Below, in pieces: positions 1-6,449 of a stretch of 10,776 nt of DNA (its first letter is position 1; each line of letters starts with the position of its first letter). The position numbers and the translations under genes were made by a program. Source of the DNA: Bacillota bacterium (GTDB lineage: Bacteria > Bacillota > Clostridia > Peptostreptococcales > Anaerovoracaceae); the NCBI GenBank assembly GCA_022793975.1, contig JAAWDW010000010.1, positions 1 to 10,776 on the forward strand. The letters run 5' to 3'. The notes beneath the pieces were generated by a model, which saw only the letters and a program-made list of their open reading frames with translations, was not told the DNA's origin and searched no databases.

Positions 1-534
1 AACCTGGGTTTTGCCGTCCGGACGCAGATATTTGAGAACACCGTCCTTTCTCACTTTTGCAAGCTGCCTTGCCAGCCTGTGCGCAAGTGATATCGGCATC
101 GGCATCAGTTCCGGTGTTTCATTGCAGGCAAAACCAAACATAATCCCCTGATCCCCCGCACCGATAGTCTCTATCATATCATCAAGCGTGCCCTCTTTAT
201 ATTCAAGTGCTTTATCAACACCCATAGCAATATCTCCCGACTGTTTATCGAGCGATGTAAAAATAGCGCACGAATTTCCGTCAAATCCATAATCACTTTT
301 ATCATAACCTATGTCAAGTATCACTTCTCTGGCAATCTTGGCAATATCTATTGACGCACTGGTCGTAACTTCTCCCATTACCATTGCATAACCCGTATTT
401 GTAGTCGTCTCCGCGGCTACTCTGCCATTCGGATCCTGCTTAAGTATTGCATCAAGTATTGCGTCCGATATCTGATCGCAGACTTTGTCAGGATGTCCTT
501 CTGTGACCGATTCAGATGTAAAAAGCTTCTTCAT
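1..534 (-). CDS. metK: S-adenosylmethionine synthetase MetK (N-terminal 178 residues; 3' end outside window)
   Basis: MetK makes S-adenosylmethionine from methionine and ATP in the cytoplasm, supplying methyl groups and radical SAM enzymes. The visible 178 codons are about 45% of the usual ~395 residues, and the rest lies beyond the left edge. Residues 6-17 (TSESVTEGHPDK) are the N-terminal ATP/methionine-binding signature, with His14, Asp16 and Lys17. Residues 125-135 (GAGDQGIMFGF) match the second family signature, followed by NETPELMPMPISLAHRL. The ATG at 534 is preceded by an AAAGGAG ribosome binding site (543-549) at about 8 bases spacing, and the protein begins exactly where MetK proteins begin. 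No frameshift is seen. A SAM-I riboswitch in its leader implies feedback by its own product. Identification is very secure. Confidence 0.98.
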   Translation of the reverse strand, partial: MKKLFTSESVTEGHPDKVCDQISDAILDAILKQDPNGRVAAETTTNTGYAMVMGEVTTSASIDIAKIAREVILDIGYDKSDYGFDGNSCAIFTSLDKQSGDIAMGVDKALEYKEGTLDDMIETIGAGDQGIMFGFACNETPELMPMPISLAHRLARQLAKVRKDGVLKYLRPDGKTQV

Positions 535-540
535 TTTCTA

Positions 541-687
541 TTCTCCTTTGTTTTAATCAATTGCATTTTATAAAAATTTCAAAAAATAAAAATCGCCAAT
601 AGGTCGCCGGAACAGGAAAAGTCACCGTACAGATGCTTATAAAACATCTGTAAAACCGCACGCCCAAAGACGGGATAGATTTTCTAA
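541..687 (-). promoter_or_regulatory. Expression platform of the metK riboswitch (mechanism not resolved)
   Basis: This stretch joins the aptamer to the metK start. It contains one clear hairpin of 8 base pairs (628-635 with 645-652, TACAGATG/CATCTGTA), but no U-tract follows it. The only U-rich run is near 571-596, and the bases just upstream of it (GGCGACC, TTGGCGA) do not form a convincing stem. The minus-strand UUUUCCU at 614-620 can pair over 7 bases with AGGAGAA at 541-547, which includes the ribosome binding site. Translational control is therefore possible, but this is an inference from eye-folding. Confidence 0.4.
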
Positions 688-812
688 GTTATCTTTCCTC
701 ATCTTTCAGAATATACATTCTGTAGGAATTAGCACCGCTGATATCCGTAACTTACGCGAATATCCGGTTGCCGGACGTCATAGGGCCTATTCCCTCAGTC
801 TCTCTTGATAAG
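688..812 (-). promoter_or_regulatory. SAM-I (S-box) riboswitch aptamer in the metK leader
   Basis: Read on the minus strand, this segment has the conserved SAM-I core. It starts CTTATCAAGAG, followed by GAGGGA, GGCCC.ATGA and CCGGCAACC, then GGTGCTAATTCC, and ends GATGAG before GATAA. The P1 helix pairs TTATC near 808-811 with GATAA at 689-693. P3 is capped by GATAT/ATATC arms, and P4 is the CAGAATgtatATTCTG hairpin. This class binds S-adenosylmethionine and switches off methionine/SAM genes when SAM is plentiful. It lies between the metK promoter and the metK start, so the gene makes its own ligand. Confidence 0.95.
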
Positions 813-837
813 GTTTATTTACTTTTCATACCTATAT

Positions 838-867
838 ATTATATATGTATATAATATTCGTTGTCAA
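838..867 (-). promoter_or_regulatory. Sigma-A promoter of metK
   Basis: On the minus strand there is a perfect -35 TTGACA (862-867), an 18-base spacer and a perfect -10 TATAAT (838-843). Transcription would start near 831, about 20 bases before the riboswitch, giving a leader of roughly 300 bases before the metK ATG. Confidence 0.85.
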
Positions 868-873
868 TATTTA

Positions 874-907
874 CGCGGGATTTCCGCTGTATTTCCCGCG
901 TTTTTTT
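874..907 (+). terminator. Terminator-like hairpin in the divergent region
   Basis: CGCGGGA (874-880) pairs perfectly with TCCCGCG (894-900) and is followed at once by seven T's on the plus strand, the form of an intrinsic terminator. On the minus strand the stem is not followed by T's, so it would act rightwards. No gene ends to its left on this strand, because metK points the other way. It may insulate the 983 gene from upstream transcription or act as a leader attenuator. Confidence 0.65.
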
Positions 908-927
908 ATTTGCTTTCAGGAATATAC

Positions 928-955
928 TTGTAATTTTTTTCTTTTCGGGTATACT
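928..955 (+). promoter_or_regulatory. Candidate promoter of the TTG-start gene
   Basis: TTGTAA (928-933) and TATACT (950-955) are 16 bases apart, giving a start near 962 and a very short leader. The match is moderate. It lies downstream of the 874-907 hairpin, so transcripts from here would not include that hairpin. Confidence 0.45.
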
Positions 956-982
956 CTAATTATAAAAGCCGGAGGTGACATT

Positions 983-2179
983 TTGACTGATAAAAAATTT
1001 ACTGTAATACGCGGCGGCATCGATTTACCGCCGGATATAGACAAAAGAAGTTTTTGCAGCGCATATTCCACAGACACTCGCCTTATGGGTGTACTCGGTC
1101 TTTCGATACACTGGGAAATTGAAAAAAACGGTATTGCGAATGATTTTTATCAATTTTTCTATCTCGATGCAGAAGAATACGCAATAGAAAATTACATCAG
1201 CGTACACGGAAACAACCCAGAAGAAATACACAAAGTTGAAAATACACTGATGGGCGGCCTCGGAGGCAGAAAATCCGAACTTACAGAACGCGAATGTCGG
1301 ATTATACTTACAGAGTTTGCAAAACTCAACGAAAAATATGAGAAGCCTTTTCCCGGAAAATACGATGAATATTCATTTCTTCTCGAAAATAATCCCGATC
1401 CCGATCAGCGTGAAATGACCGCGCTGATGAAAAAAATATGTACGCCAATCGAAAACGATTACCAGCTCATACATTACTTTCTTATGAGAATGTTCGGAAA
1501 AGATATGATTGCGGCACGTTTTATTTCTTCACAGGACGTAAATCTTGATCTGTACAGCGACATTTCCGCGGCTGCGCTCTGTAAAAATACAATAGACGCC
1601 GATATCACATCGGAAAATCCGGGAACATATATAACGGAATCCCTTATTGAACTTGACAGTTCATATATGATAGCTATTTCGAAAATTGAAGTTGACGGAC
1701 GCGGAACAGTCGTCGACTTTCAGCGAGTAAACGCTTTTAAAGTAACTCCGGCCGAAGCTGCTATGCAGCTTGCAAGACCTGAATTTATGACCATATACAC
1801 GCTTCTTTTTGACGCCTCCGAATTCGAAATGAGATGCGGCAGCCTTATAGACGAAGCTATGTCGTCTTCATACGACAACGGCAAGATGTATATGATGTTT
1901 AACAAACATAATAATCATGTAAAGAGCAGAATTTTTATGCTTAGCGAAGATGTAAGCGGTCTCATATATATTTCTGAATCGGGACAGCTTCTTGCAGTTT
2001 CATACAGTCTCCACGGTATCCATACGCTGGAAAGCAGCATAAGAAAAAGTCCGATTGCCGGCGGAGCTTTTCCTATCGCCAAATATGAATTTAAAGAACC
2101 TATTCTATATGATTTCATACAAAGCGATTTTTACGACTTCAATGATTTTTTGGAATTTATAAGAGACGACGATAATTAA
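983..2179 (+). CDS. Unrecognised 398-residue cytoplasmic protein with TTG start
   Basis: I do not recognise this protein. The start is placed at TTG 983, giving MTDKKFTVIRGG, because a strong GGAGGTGA ribosome binding site (971-978) ends 4 bases before it. The in-frame ATG at 845 would force translation through the 874-907 terminator-like hairpin and through the promoter region. The protein is acidic and shows no signal peptide or membrane segment. Visible features are a glycine-rich LMGGLGGR stretch (89-96) before an acidic helix, a Pro/Asp-rich NNPDPDQRE segment (136-143) and a very acidic C-terminus ending RDDDN. It diverges from metK and converges on the AraC-type gene, so it is probably transcribed alone. 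Reading frame, ribosome binding site and terminator make it a real gene; no function is proposed. Confidence 0.85.
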   Translation: MTDKKFTVIRGGIDLPPDIDKRSFCSAYSTDTRLMGVLGLSIHWEIEKNGIANDFYQFFYLDAEEYAIENYISVHGNNPEEIHKVENTLMGGLGGRKSELTERECRIILTEFAKLNEKYEKPFPGKYDEYSFLLENNPDPDQREMTALMKKICTPIENDYQLIHYFLMRMFGKDMIAARFISSQDVNLDLYSDISAAALCKNTIDADITSENPGTYITESLIELDSSYMIAISKIEVDGRGTVVDFQRVNAFKVTPAEAAMQLARPEFMTIYTLLFDASEFEMRCGSLIDEAMSSSYDNGKMYMMFNKHNNHVKSRIFMLSEDVSGLIYISESGQLLAVSYSLHGIHTLESSIRKSPIAGGAFPIAKYEFKEPILYDFIQSDFYDFNDFLEFIRDDDN

Positions 2180-2195
2180 ATCGCCGTCTCTTTAT
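2162..2195. terminator. Terminator hairpin shared by convergent genes
   Basis: AGAGACG (2162-2168) pairs with CGTCTCT (2185-2191). After one mismatch the stem continues as CGAT/ATCG, around a 6-base loop that contains the stop codon of the rightward gene. A T-rich tail (TTTATTTG) follows on the plus strand, while the minus-strand tail is weaker. Its place between two convergent genes 28 bases apart suggests it serves both. Confidence 0.7.
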
Positions 2196-2207
2196 TTGTT
2201 GCGTACT

Positions 2208-3755
2208 TTATTCTGCATTTTCCGCACGGTCTATAAGTATCAGTTCCGCAGAAAAACCTGACAGTCTGCTTATGATGTTAAGCGTTGTCTTCACGCTTAT
2301 ACGGCGCGAATCTATACTCGGAAATGTACGCCAATTATTTAATATCATCTGCCGGCGACCTATAAAATTCTGCTTGTTTATAGCGTCCTCATAAGTCGTT
2401 ATTGTATTTTCACGGCTCATTTTATATCTGTTTACAGTATAATCACCTTTAAGACCTGTAAGTTTTACAAGAAAATCCGTATTTATTTCTACATTTTCCA
2501 GGCATTTTAATATTGCCGCTTTATCAAACGATGCTCGCCTAAGTTCACCGCATATTTCTTCATTCAGATTGTAAACAAGTATGCTCACGCTCTCGGCTTC
2601 ACCCGTGTCTGTCTGCGCAGCGGAAACAATATAATTTATTCCGCTGCCAAGAACTTTTTCACGAAAGCTTTTTATAATATTATAAGGTCTTGCAAGCAAT
2701 TTCATAGTTTCCGTTCCGAAAAGTCTTCCCGGAAACAGATTCTCTTTTTCCGTCGCCGCACTTGCAGTACTTATGTCCGCTTCAATAATAACAGGCTCCT
2801 TTGTATCGCTGAAAAACATTTCACTGCCTGCGTCATCCGCATAAGATTTCAGTACTCTTTTAATATTTTCCGGCGCACTTCTCGAATATGTATATCCACG
2901 CCCCATTACGCAGCTTTGCAGAGTTCCTTCTTTATATCGACTCCGATATTCCTGCGGAGTAATGCCATAGCTTATTTCAAAATGCTTAATATAATAGCGG
3001 ACTGCAGAAAAACCCATTTCCTCGGAAATAACCGATACCTTTTTATTGGTGTTTTTGAGAAGAGCAACCGACTCATAAGCCCGCAAATAATTAAGAAAAT
3101 CCTGAAACGACATCGTCGTATATTCTTTAATTATATGTGACAAATAATATATGCTCAAATCTTCATGCTCTGCAATTTCCTGCAGCGTAAGCTTACGATT
3201 GTAATTTCCGCATATATAATTCATAATCCTCGCAAGTCTTCTCGTAAGTATCTTGCTGCCGCCCTTTTCCTGCTGCTCATCTTCGGCAAGCGCATAACTA
3301 AAACTTGAAAGCATATGCGCCACTGTATTGTGTGCCGTTTCCACAACTTTTTCTTTATAATGCCGGCCCTTTTCCATAATCTCAAGCATGCAGCGGTTTA
3401 TACTTTCTCTTAAGATTTCCGTTTCGGCACTGTGCTGCACTTTGGCTCCGATAAAAAAAGCGCGGTTTTCAAGTTCGGGGTAATACCGCATAAAATAGTC
3501 TCTATTGATATGAGCGCACATCACCATATTGTTTTCGGCACCGCCTTCTATACTGTGTATCTCATTGGAGTTTACAATAAAAACATCACCGTTTGAAAGT
3601 TTATAAACATACCCGCCGCTTTTTAAGGTGATACTGCCTTCGAGTACATATATAATTTCCATATCCTTGTGAAAATGCAGAGGCCATTCTTTCACATCTG
3701 CCACAAGAGCTTTTACGGGTAAATCTTCCTTCCAGTCAATATTCTCCTTGATCAT
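2208..3755 (-). CDS. AraC-family regulator with cupin sensor and barrel-less GH39-like C-terminus
   Basis: This is a probable DNA-binding transcription regulator of 515 residues. The ATG at 3755 is chosen because GGAGGAG lies just upstream at good spacing; the longer frame from 3854 would run through a DnaA box and lacks a ribosome site. Residues 20-75 are an AraC-type cupin (PLHFHKDMEIIYVLEGS at 25-41, then NGDVFIVNSNEIHSIEG), which usually senses a sugar. Residues 170-275 hold two helix-turn-helix motifs (LTLQEIAEHEDLSIYYLSHI; KVSVISEEMGFSAVRYYIKHF) and the closing GITPQEYR. Residues 320-515 resemble the flanks of a GH39 xylosidase-like domain: a GRLFGTETMKLLARPYNIIKSF post-barrel segment, GINYIVS, SILVYNLN and a final beta-sandwich strand pattern (KLTGLKGDYTVNRYKMSREN). 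The ~250-residue catalytic barrel is absent. Targets are unknown, and no carbohydrate genes are nearby. Confidence 0.9.
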   Translation of the reverse strand: MIKENIDWKEDLPVKALVADVKEWPLHFHKDMEIIYVLEGSITLKSGGYVYKLSNGDVFIVNSNEIHSIEGGAENNMVMCAHINRDYFMRYYPELENRAFFIGAKVQHSAETEILRESINRCMLEIMEKGRHYKEKVVETAHNTVAHMLSSFSYALAEDEQQEKGGSKILTRRLARIMNYICGNYNRKLTLQEIAEHEDLSIYYLSHIIKEYTTMSFQDFLNYLRAYESVALLKNTNKKVSVISEEMGFSAVRYYIKHFEISYGITPQEYRSRYKEGTLQSCVMGRGYTYSRSAPENIKRVLKSYADDAGSEMFFSDTKEPVIIEADISTASAATEKENLFPGRLFGTETMKLLARPYNIIKSFREKVLGSGINYIVSAAQTDTGEAESVSILVYNLNEEICGELRRASFDKAAILKCLENVEINTDFLVKLTGLKGDYTVNRYKMSRENTITTYEDAINKQNFIGRRQMILNNWRTFPSIDSRRISVKTTLNIISRLSGFSAELILIDRAENAE

Positions 3756-3846
3756 TTTCTCCTCCATATTATGTAAACTTCCGTTCTTCACTCCGCAAAC
3801 ACTTTTCAACATAGTTAAAGACATTGATTTTTGCGGATTTCTGGAT

Positions 3847-3978
3847 TTTTCCACAAGTTTTTAAAAATTGTATACGAAATTATCCACCAATGCCTGTGGA
3901 TAACTTTTTTCCTGTTAAACGCCCATTTTACAATGGGTTTAGGTGTTTTGTAATTTACTGTAAAAAGTGTTTTCCACA
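3847..3978. other. Cluster of DnaA-box sequences between cwlD and the AraC gene
   Basis: Four sites match the DnaA box TTWTNCACA. They are TTTTCCACA at 3847-3855 (plus), TTATCCACC at 3880-3888 (plus, one mismatch), TTATCCACA at 3895-3903 (minus, perfect) and TTTTCCACA at 3970-3978 (plus). The middle two face each other 6 bases apart. An AT-rich stretch (3858-3880) lies between the first two. The region is non-coding. It could bind DnaA to control a neighbouring gene or to titrate DnaA; no replication gene is present to support an origin. Confidence 0.6.
3917..3940 (-). terminator. Small hairpin downstream of cwlD, possible weak terminator
   Basis: CCCATT (3922-3927) pairs with AATGGG (3932-3937) around a 4-base loop. 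The stem extends by AAA/TTT after a two-base bulge. It lies about 50 bases past the cwlD stop. The run following it on the minus strand is only TTTAAC, so termination would be weak, and it may instead be a structural part of the DnaA-box region. Confidence 0.3.
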
Positions 3979-3990
3979 GATTTTCAAGTT

Positions 3991-4731
3991 TTATTTAAAC
4001 TCTTTTCCGTTTGAAATTCCTTCATATATAAACCGGGCCAGTTTCTCCTGATATTCCGTACTTTCGAGCAATTCTGCCTCTTTATTGTTCGACAAAAAAC
4101 CACACTCGACTATTATAGTCGGCACACTTACATTTTTAAGAATCCTTACATCTCCTTTGGCAAGCACCGGTCTGTTTGTTCCGTCATTAATACCTTTCGA
4201 CATCTTTTCGTACACAGATTCCGCAAGAACTTTGCTGTCCGCTATCACTTTCTCATCTTCGCTTCCCTTCGGATAAAATACCTGCGCTCCATGTACGCTC
4301 CTGTCTTCCTTAAAACTGTTTAAATGTATACTTACGGCAATATCGGCGCCCGATTCATCTATTATACGTTTGCGTTCTATAAGATCCGCCGTCTTGCGAC
4401 TCCTTATGCTGCCGCTCTCTGTATCTCCCAGCAGTCTGTCATCATCACGTGTCATAATTACTTTATATCCGTCTTTTTCGGCAAGTTCTTTTATACGGAC
4501 GGCTATGGCGAGATTTATATCTTTTTCGCATATGCCTGTACTGCTTTCCGCACCGCCGTCCATTCCTCCGTGACCCGGATCTATCACTATAACTTGCCCG
4601 GCTTCCTTTTTTATCAGCTTGCTGACTCCCGTAAAAATACTGCTCCCTGTCGGTACAGATGCCGTGACAATCATTATACAAATCAGGCAGAGCAGCACCC
4701 TTAATTTTTGTTTTACCGATATGACTTTCAT
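3991..4731 (-). CDS. cwlD: CwlD-type N-acetylmuramoyl-L-alanine amidase (germination-specific)
   Basis: CwlD is a zinc amidase that removes the peptide from muramic acid. In spore formers this is the first step towards muramic-delta-lactam in the spore cortex, so germination enzymes can recognise it. Residues 7-29 form an N-terminal membrane anchor or signal (LRVLLCLICIMIVTASV). The Amidase_3 domain spans about 47-240. It has DPGHGGMDGG (His in GHGG, 51-60), the zinc Glu in CEKDINLA, SIHLNS with the second zinc His, and the catalytic Glu in IIVECGFLSN. Its length of 246 is close to the usual ~240 of CwlD and well short of cell-wall amidases with SH3 or SPOR tails. The ATG at 4731 follows GAAAGG (4740-4745). 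Assignment to CwlD rather than another short Amidase_3 protein rests on size and architecture. Confidence 0.88.
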   Translation of the reverse strand: MKVISVKQKLRVLLCLICIMIVTASVPTGSSIFTGVSKLIKKEAGQVIVIDPGHGGMDGGAESSTGICEKDINLAIAVRIKELAEKDGYKVIMTRDDDRLLGDTESGSIRSRKTADLIERKRIIDESGADIAVSIHLNSFKEDRSVHGAQVFYPKGSEDEKVIADSKVLAESVYEKMSKGINDGTNRPVLAKGDVRILKNVSVPTIIVECGFLSNNKEAELLESTEYQEKLARFIYEGISNGKEFK

Positions 4732-4819
4732 TTTCCGCGCCTTTCATATATTATTTTCATTTATGTTTATGCGGCGCGGTTTTGTCCTATGAGCAGCAAA
4801 TTAGTTATTTTCTTAAGTG

Positions 4820-4849
4820 ATTATACCACAAATATAAAATTTTGGACAA
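4820..4849 (-). promoter_or_regulatory. Promoter-like sequence upstream of cwlD
   Basis: On the minus strand, TTGTCC (4844-4849), an 18-base spacer and TATAAT (4820-4825) with an extended TGG just ahead form a sigma-A-like promoter. The leader to the cwlD ATG would be about 80 bases. In Bacillus cwlD is read by forespore and mother-cell sigma factors, so a vegetative-type promoter is worth noting. Confidence 0.55.
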
Positions 4850-4871
4850 CAAAAAAATTCATTTCATACAG

Positions 4872-4902
4872 TTTACCTGAAGAAATGATTATGTGATATA
4901 AT
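4872..4902 (+). promoter_or_regulatory. Promoter of the alanyl-tRNA editing gene
   Basis: TATAAT at 4897-4902 is preceded by TGA, giving an extended -10. TTTACC (4872-4877) sits at a long 19-base spacing as a weak -35. Extended -10 promoters tolerate a poor -35. The start would be near 4909, about 36 bases before the ATG. Confidence 0.6.
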
Positions 4903-4944
4903 TAAATAGTGATTATATTTATTTAAAAAGGAATGTAAAAACTT

Positions 4945-6339
4945 ATGAAAACCGAAAGATTATATCAAAAAGATGTTTATATGAAAGAATGCCGTGCCGA
5001 AATCATCTCCTGCGAATATAAAGACGATGCAGTTCTCCTTGAATTTGACAAGACAATCTTCTTTCCAACGGGCGGAGGCCAATCATGTGATAAAGGTCAT
5101 ATATGCATAATCGGTGAAGAAACCGCAGGTGCAAATGACTCCGAAAGTATGAAAAACACAGTATCCGCTACCCGCTTTGAAATCACTGATGTATTTGAAA
5201 GTGAAAGCCGTATCCTGCATAAAGTAATAAAATATCAAAACACAGAATCTGTACTATACCGAACAAGTGACCGTGAAAATACAAGTGAATCCGAAAGTAT
5301 CGCACAAAGCCTGTCGCAGCTTACACCCGGAACCTGCGTGCTCCTTCAAATTGACTGGGCGCATCGTTTTGATAATATGCAGCGTCACTGCGGAGAGCAC
5401 ATTCTTTCAGGTATGTTTTACCGTGAGTTTGGCGGGGTTAACCGCGGCTTTCATATGGGCGATGATTATATGACAATAGATATAAGTCTCGAAGAAAATC
5501 CGGATTTTAAAGTTCTCACCTGGGATATGGCAAAACAAGCCGAACTGGCGGCAAATGAAGTTATCTGGAACAATGAGCCTGTTGTAACGCGTCGTTTTCA
5601 AACACGTGAAGAAGCCGCAAAACTACCGCTACGCAAAGCTCTTGCAATAGACGAAGATATTACAATCGTATGTGTCGGCAATCCCGAAAACGCATCTGAC
5701 TGCGTTGCCTGCTGCGGTACTCACCCTTCAAGCGCAGGGCAGATCGGTCTTATTAAAATATGGAAAGTAGAACCGAATAAAGGAATGTTCCGTGTATATT
5801 GCGAAGCAGGCAGACGCGCATACCTGGATTATGAAAAAAAACATGATATCATCACCGCAGTAAGCAGCAAATACAGTGCGGGAATTGATGACCTTGAAAA
5901 TAAAATAGCGATTGCGGAGGAAAAGACAAAATCACTGCGGTTTGAGCTCGGTGCTATGAGAAAAATCGTAATTGACAGCCGCATTGAAGACATAAAAAAA
6001 GAACTCTCTCTCATTTCATCAGCCCCTTCTGCCGCCGGCAGCATTGAATCACCTCTTATTATCCGCAGATACAGCGATATGAAACCCGATGATCTTATGC
6101 ACATAGGTAAGCCTTTTATCGGCAGCATTGAAAAGCTGCTCATAGCGGCGGACTTGAATACAAACACAGTAATGCTGTTTTCCGACGGCAAGCACTTTGA
6201 CTGCGGCCGCCTCATAAAAGAAAACGCGCATATATACAACGGCAAAGGAGGCGGCCGTGCGGATAATGCCCGCGCAGTATTTCCCAGCACGGAGTACCTT
6301 AACACATTTATAGATCTGCTCGGTAAACACCTGCGTTAA
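4945..6339 (+). CDS. Free-standing alanyl-tRNA editing protein (AlaX-like) with DHHA1 domain
   Basis: This protein is related to the editing half of alanyl-tRNA synthetase and lacks the aminoacylation domain. By family it hydrolyses mischarged tRNA-Ala (Ser or Gly) in trans. Of its 464 residues, 38-46 (IFFPTGGGQ) are the conserved entry motif. The zinc site is H148-x3-H152 (RHCGEHILSG) with C256-x3-H260 (CCGTH). NRGFHMGDDYMTIDI (166-180) and the GLIKIWKVEPNKGMFRVYC strand (268-286) are typical of the editing domain. A helical, probably coiled-coil linker (about 312-355) leads to a DHHA1 domain with the NGKGGGRADNARA signature (432-444). Residues about 56-72 and 98-128 (Ser/Glu-rich) look like insertions relative to common AlaX proteins. 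The ATG at 4945 has AAGGA 12 bases upstream, a rather long gap. It appears to be a single-gene transcript diverging from cwlD. Confidence 0.92.
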   Translation: MKTERLYQKDVYMKECRAEIISCEYKDDAVLLEFDKTIFFPTGGGQSCDKGHICIIGEETAGANDSESMKNTVSATRFEITDVFESESRILHKVIKYQNTESVLYRTSDRENTSESESIAQSLSQLTPGTCVLLQIDWAHRFDNMQRHCGEHILSGMFYREFGGVNRGFHMGDDYMTIDISLEENPDFKVLTWDMAKQAELAANEVIWNNEPVVTRRFQTREEAAKLPLRKALAIDEDITIVCVGNPENASDCVACCGTHPSSAGQIGLIKIWKVEPNKGMFRVYCEAGRRAYLDYEKKHDIITAVSSKYSAGIDDLENKIAIAEEKTKSLRFELGAMRKIVIDSRIEDIKKELSLISSAPSAAGSIESPLIIRRYSDMKPDDLMHIGKPFIGSIEKLLIAADLNTNTVMLFSDGKHFDCGRLIKENAHIYNGKGGGRADNARAVFPSTEYLNTFIDLLGKHLR

Positions 6340-6380
6340 TTGCTGCTATTTCTTCTTTCACTTTGATAAAAATATTTTGC

Positions 6381-6409
6381 TTGCTATGGTTTTCTCCCTA
6401 TGATATGAT
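6381..6409 (+). promoter_or_regulatory. Promoter of the SatP-like transporter gene
   Basis: TTGCTA (6381-6386), a 17-base spacer and TATGAT (6404-6409), with TGA just ahead of the -10 as an extended element. Transcription would begin near 6416, about 34 bases before the ATG. No terminator is evident after the preceding gene in this 110-base gap. Confidence 0.6.
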
Positions 6410-6449
6410 GTTGATATTATAACGCCTTGAAAGGAATGGTAACAACAAT

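Noticed and set aside
845..982. In-frame extension of the 983 gene back to ATG 845
   Set aside because: It would translate through the terminator-like hairpin and promoter region and has no ribosome binding site, while GGAGGTGA lies ideally before TTG 983.
3756..3854. N-terminal extension of the AraC regulator to ATG 3854
   Set aside because: The extra 33 residues have no similarity to AraC N-termini, overlap a DnaA box and lack a ribosome site; GGAGGAG precedes ATG 3755.
3847..3978. Chromosomal origin of replication
   Set aside because: DnaA boxes and AT-rich DNA are present, but there is no dnaA, dnaN, rpmH or gid/par gene nearby and no long repeated AT-rich unwinding element.
4324..4704. 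126-codon plus-strand ORF opposite cwlD
   Set aside because: It lies wholly antisense to the conserved amidase domain, has no ribosome binding site and encodes no recognisable motif.
5829..6305. 158-codon minus-strand ORF opposite the AlaX-like gene
   Set aside because: It is a shadow of the DHHA1-region codons on the other strand; serine- and phenylalanine-rich composition is typical of such antisense frames.
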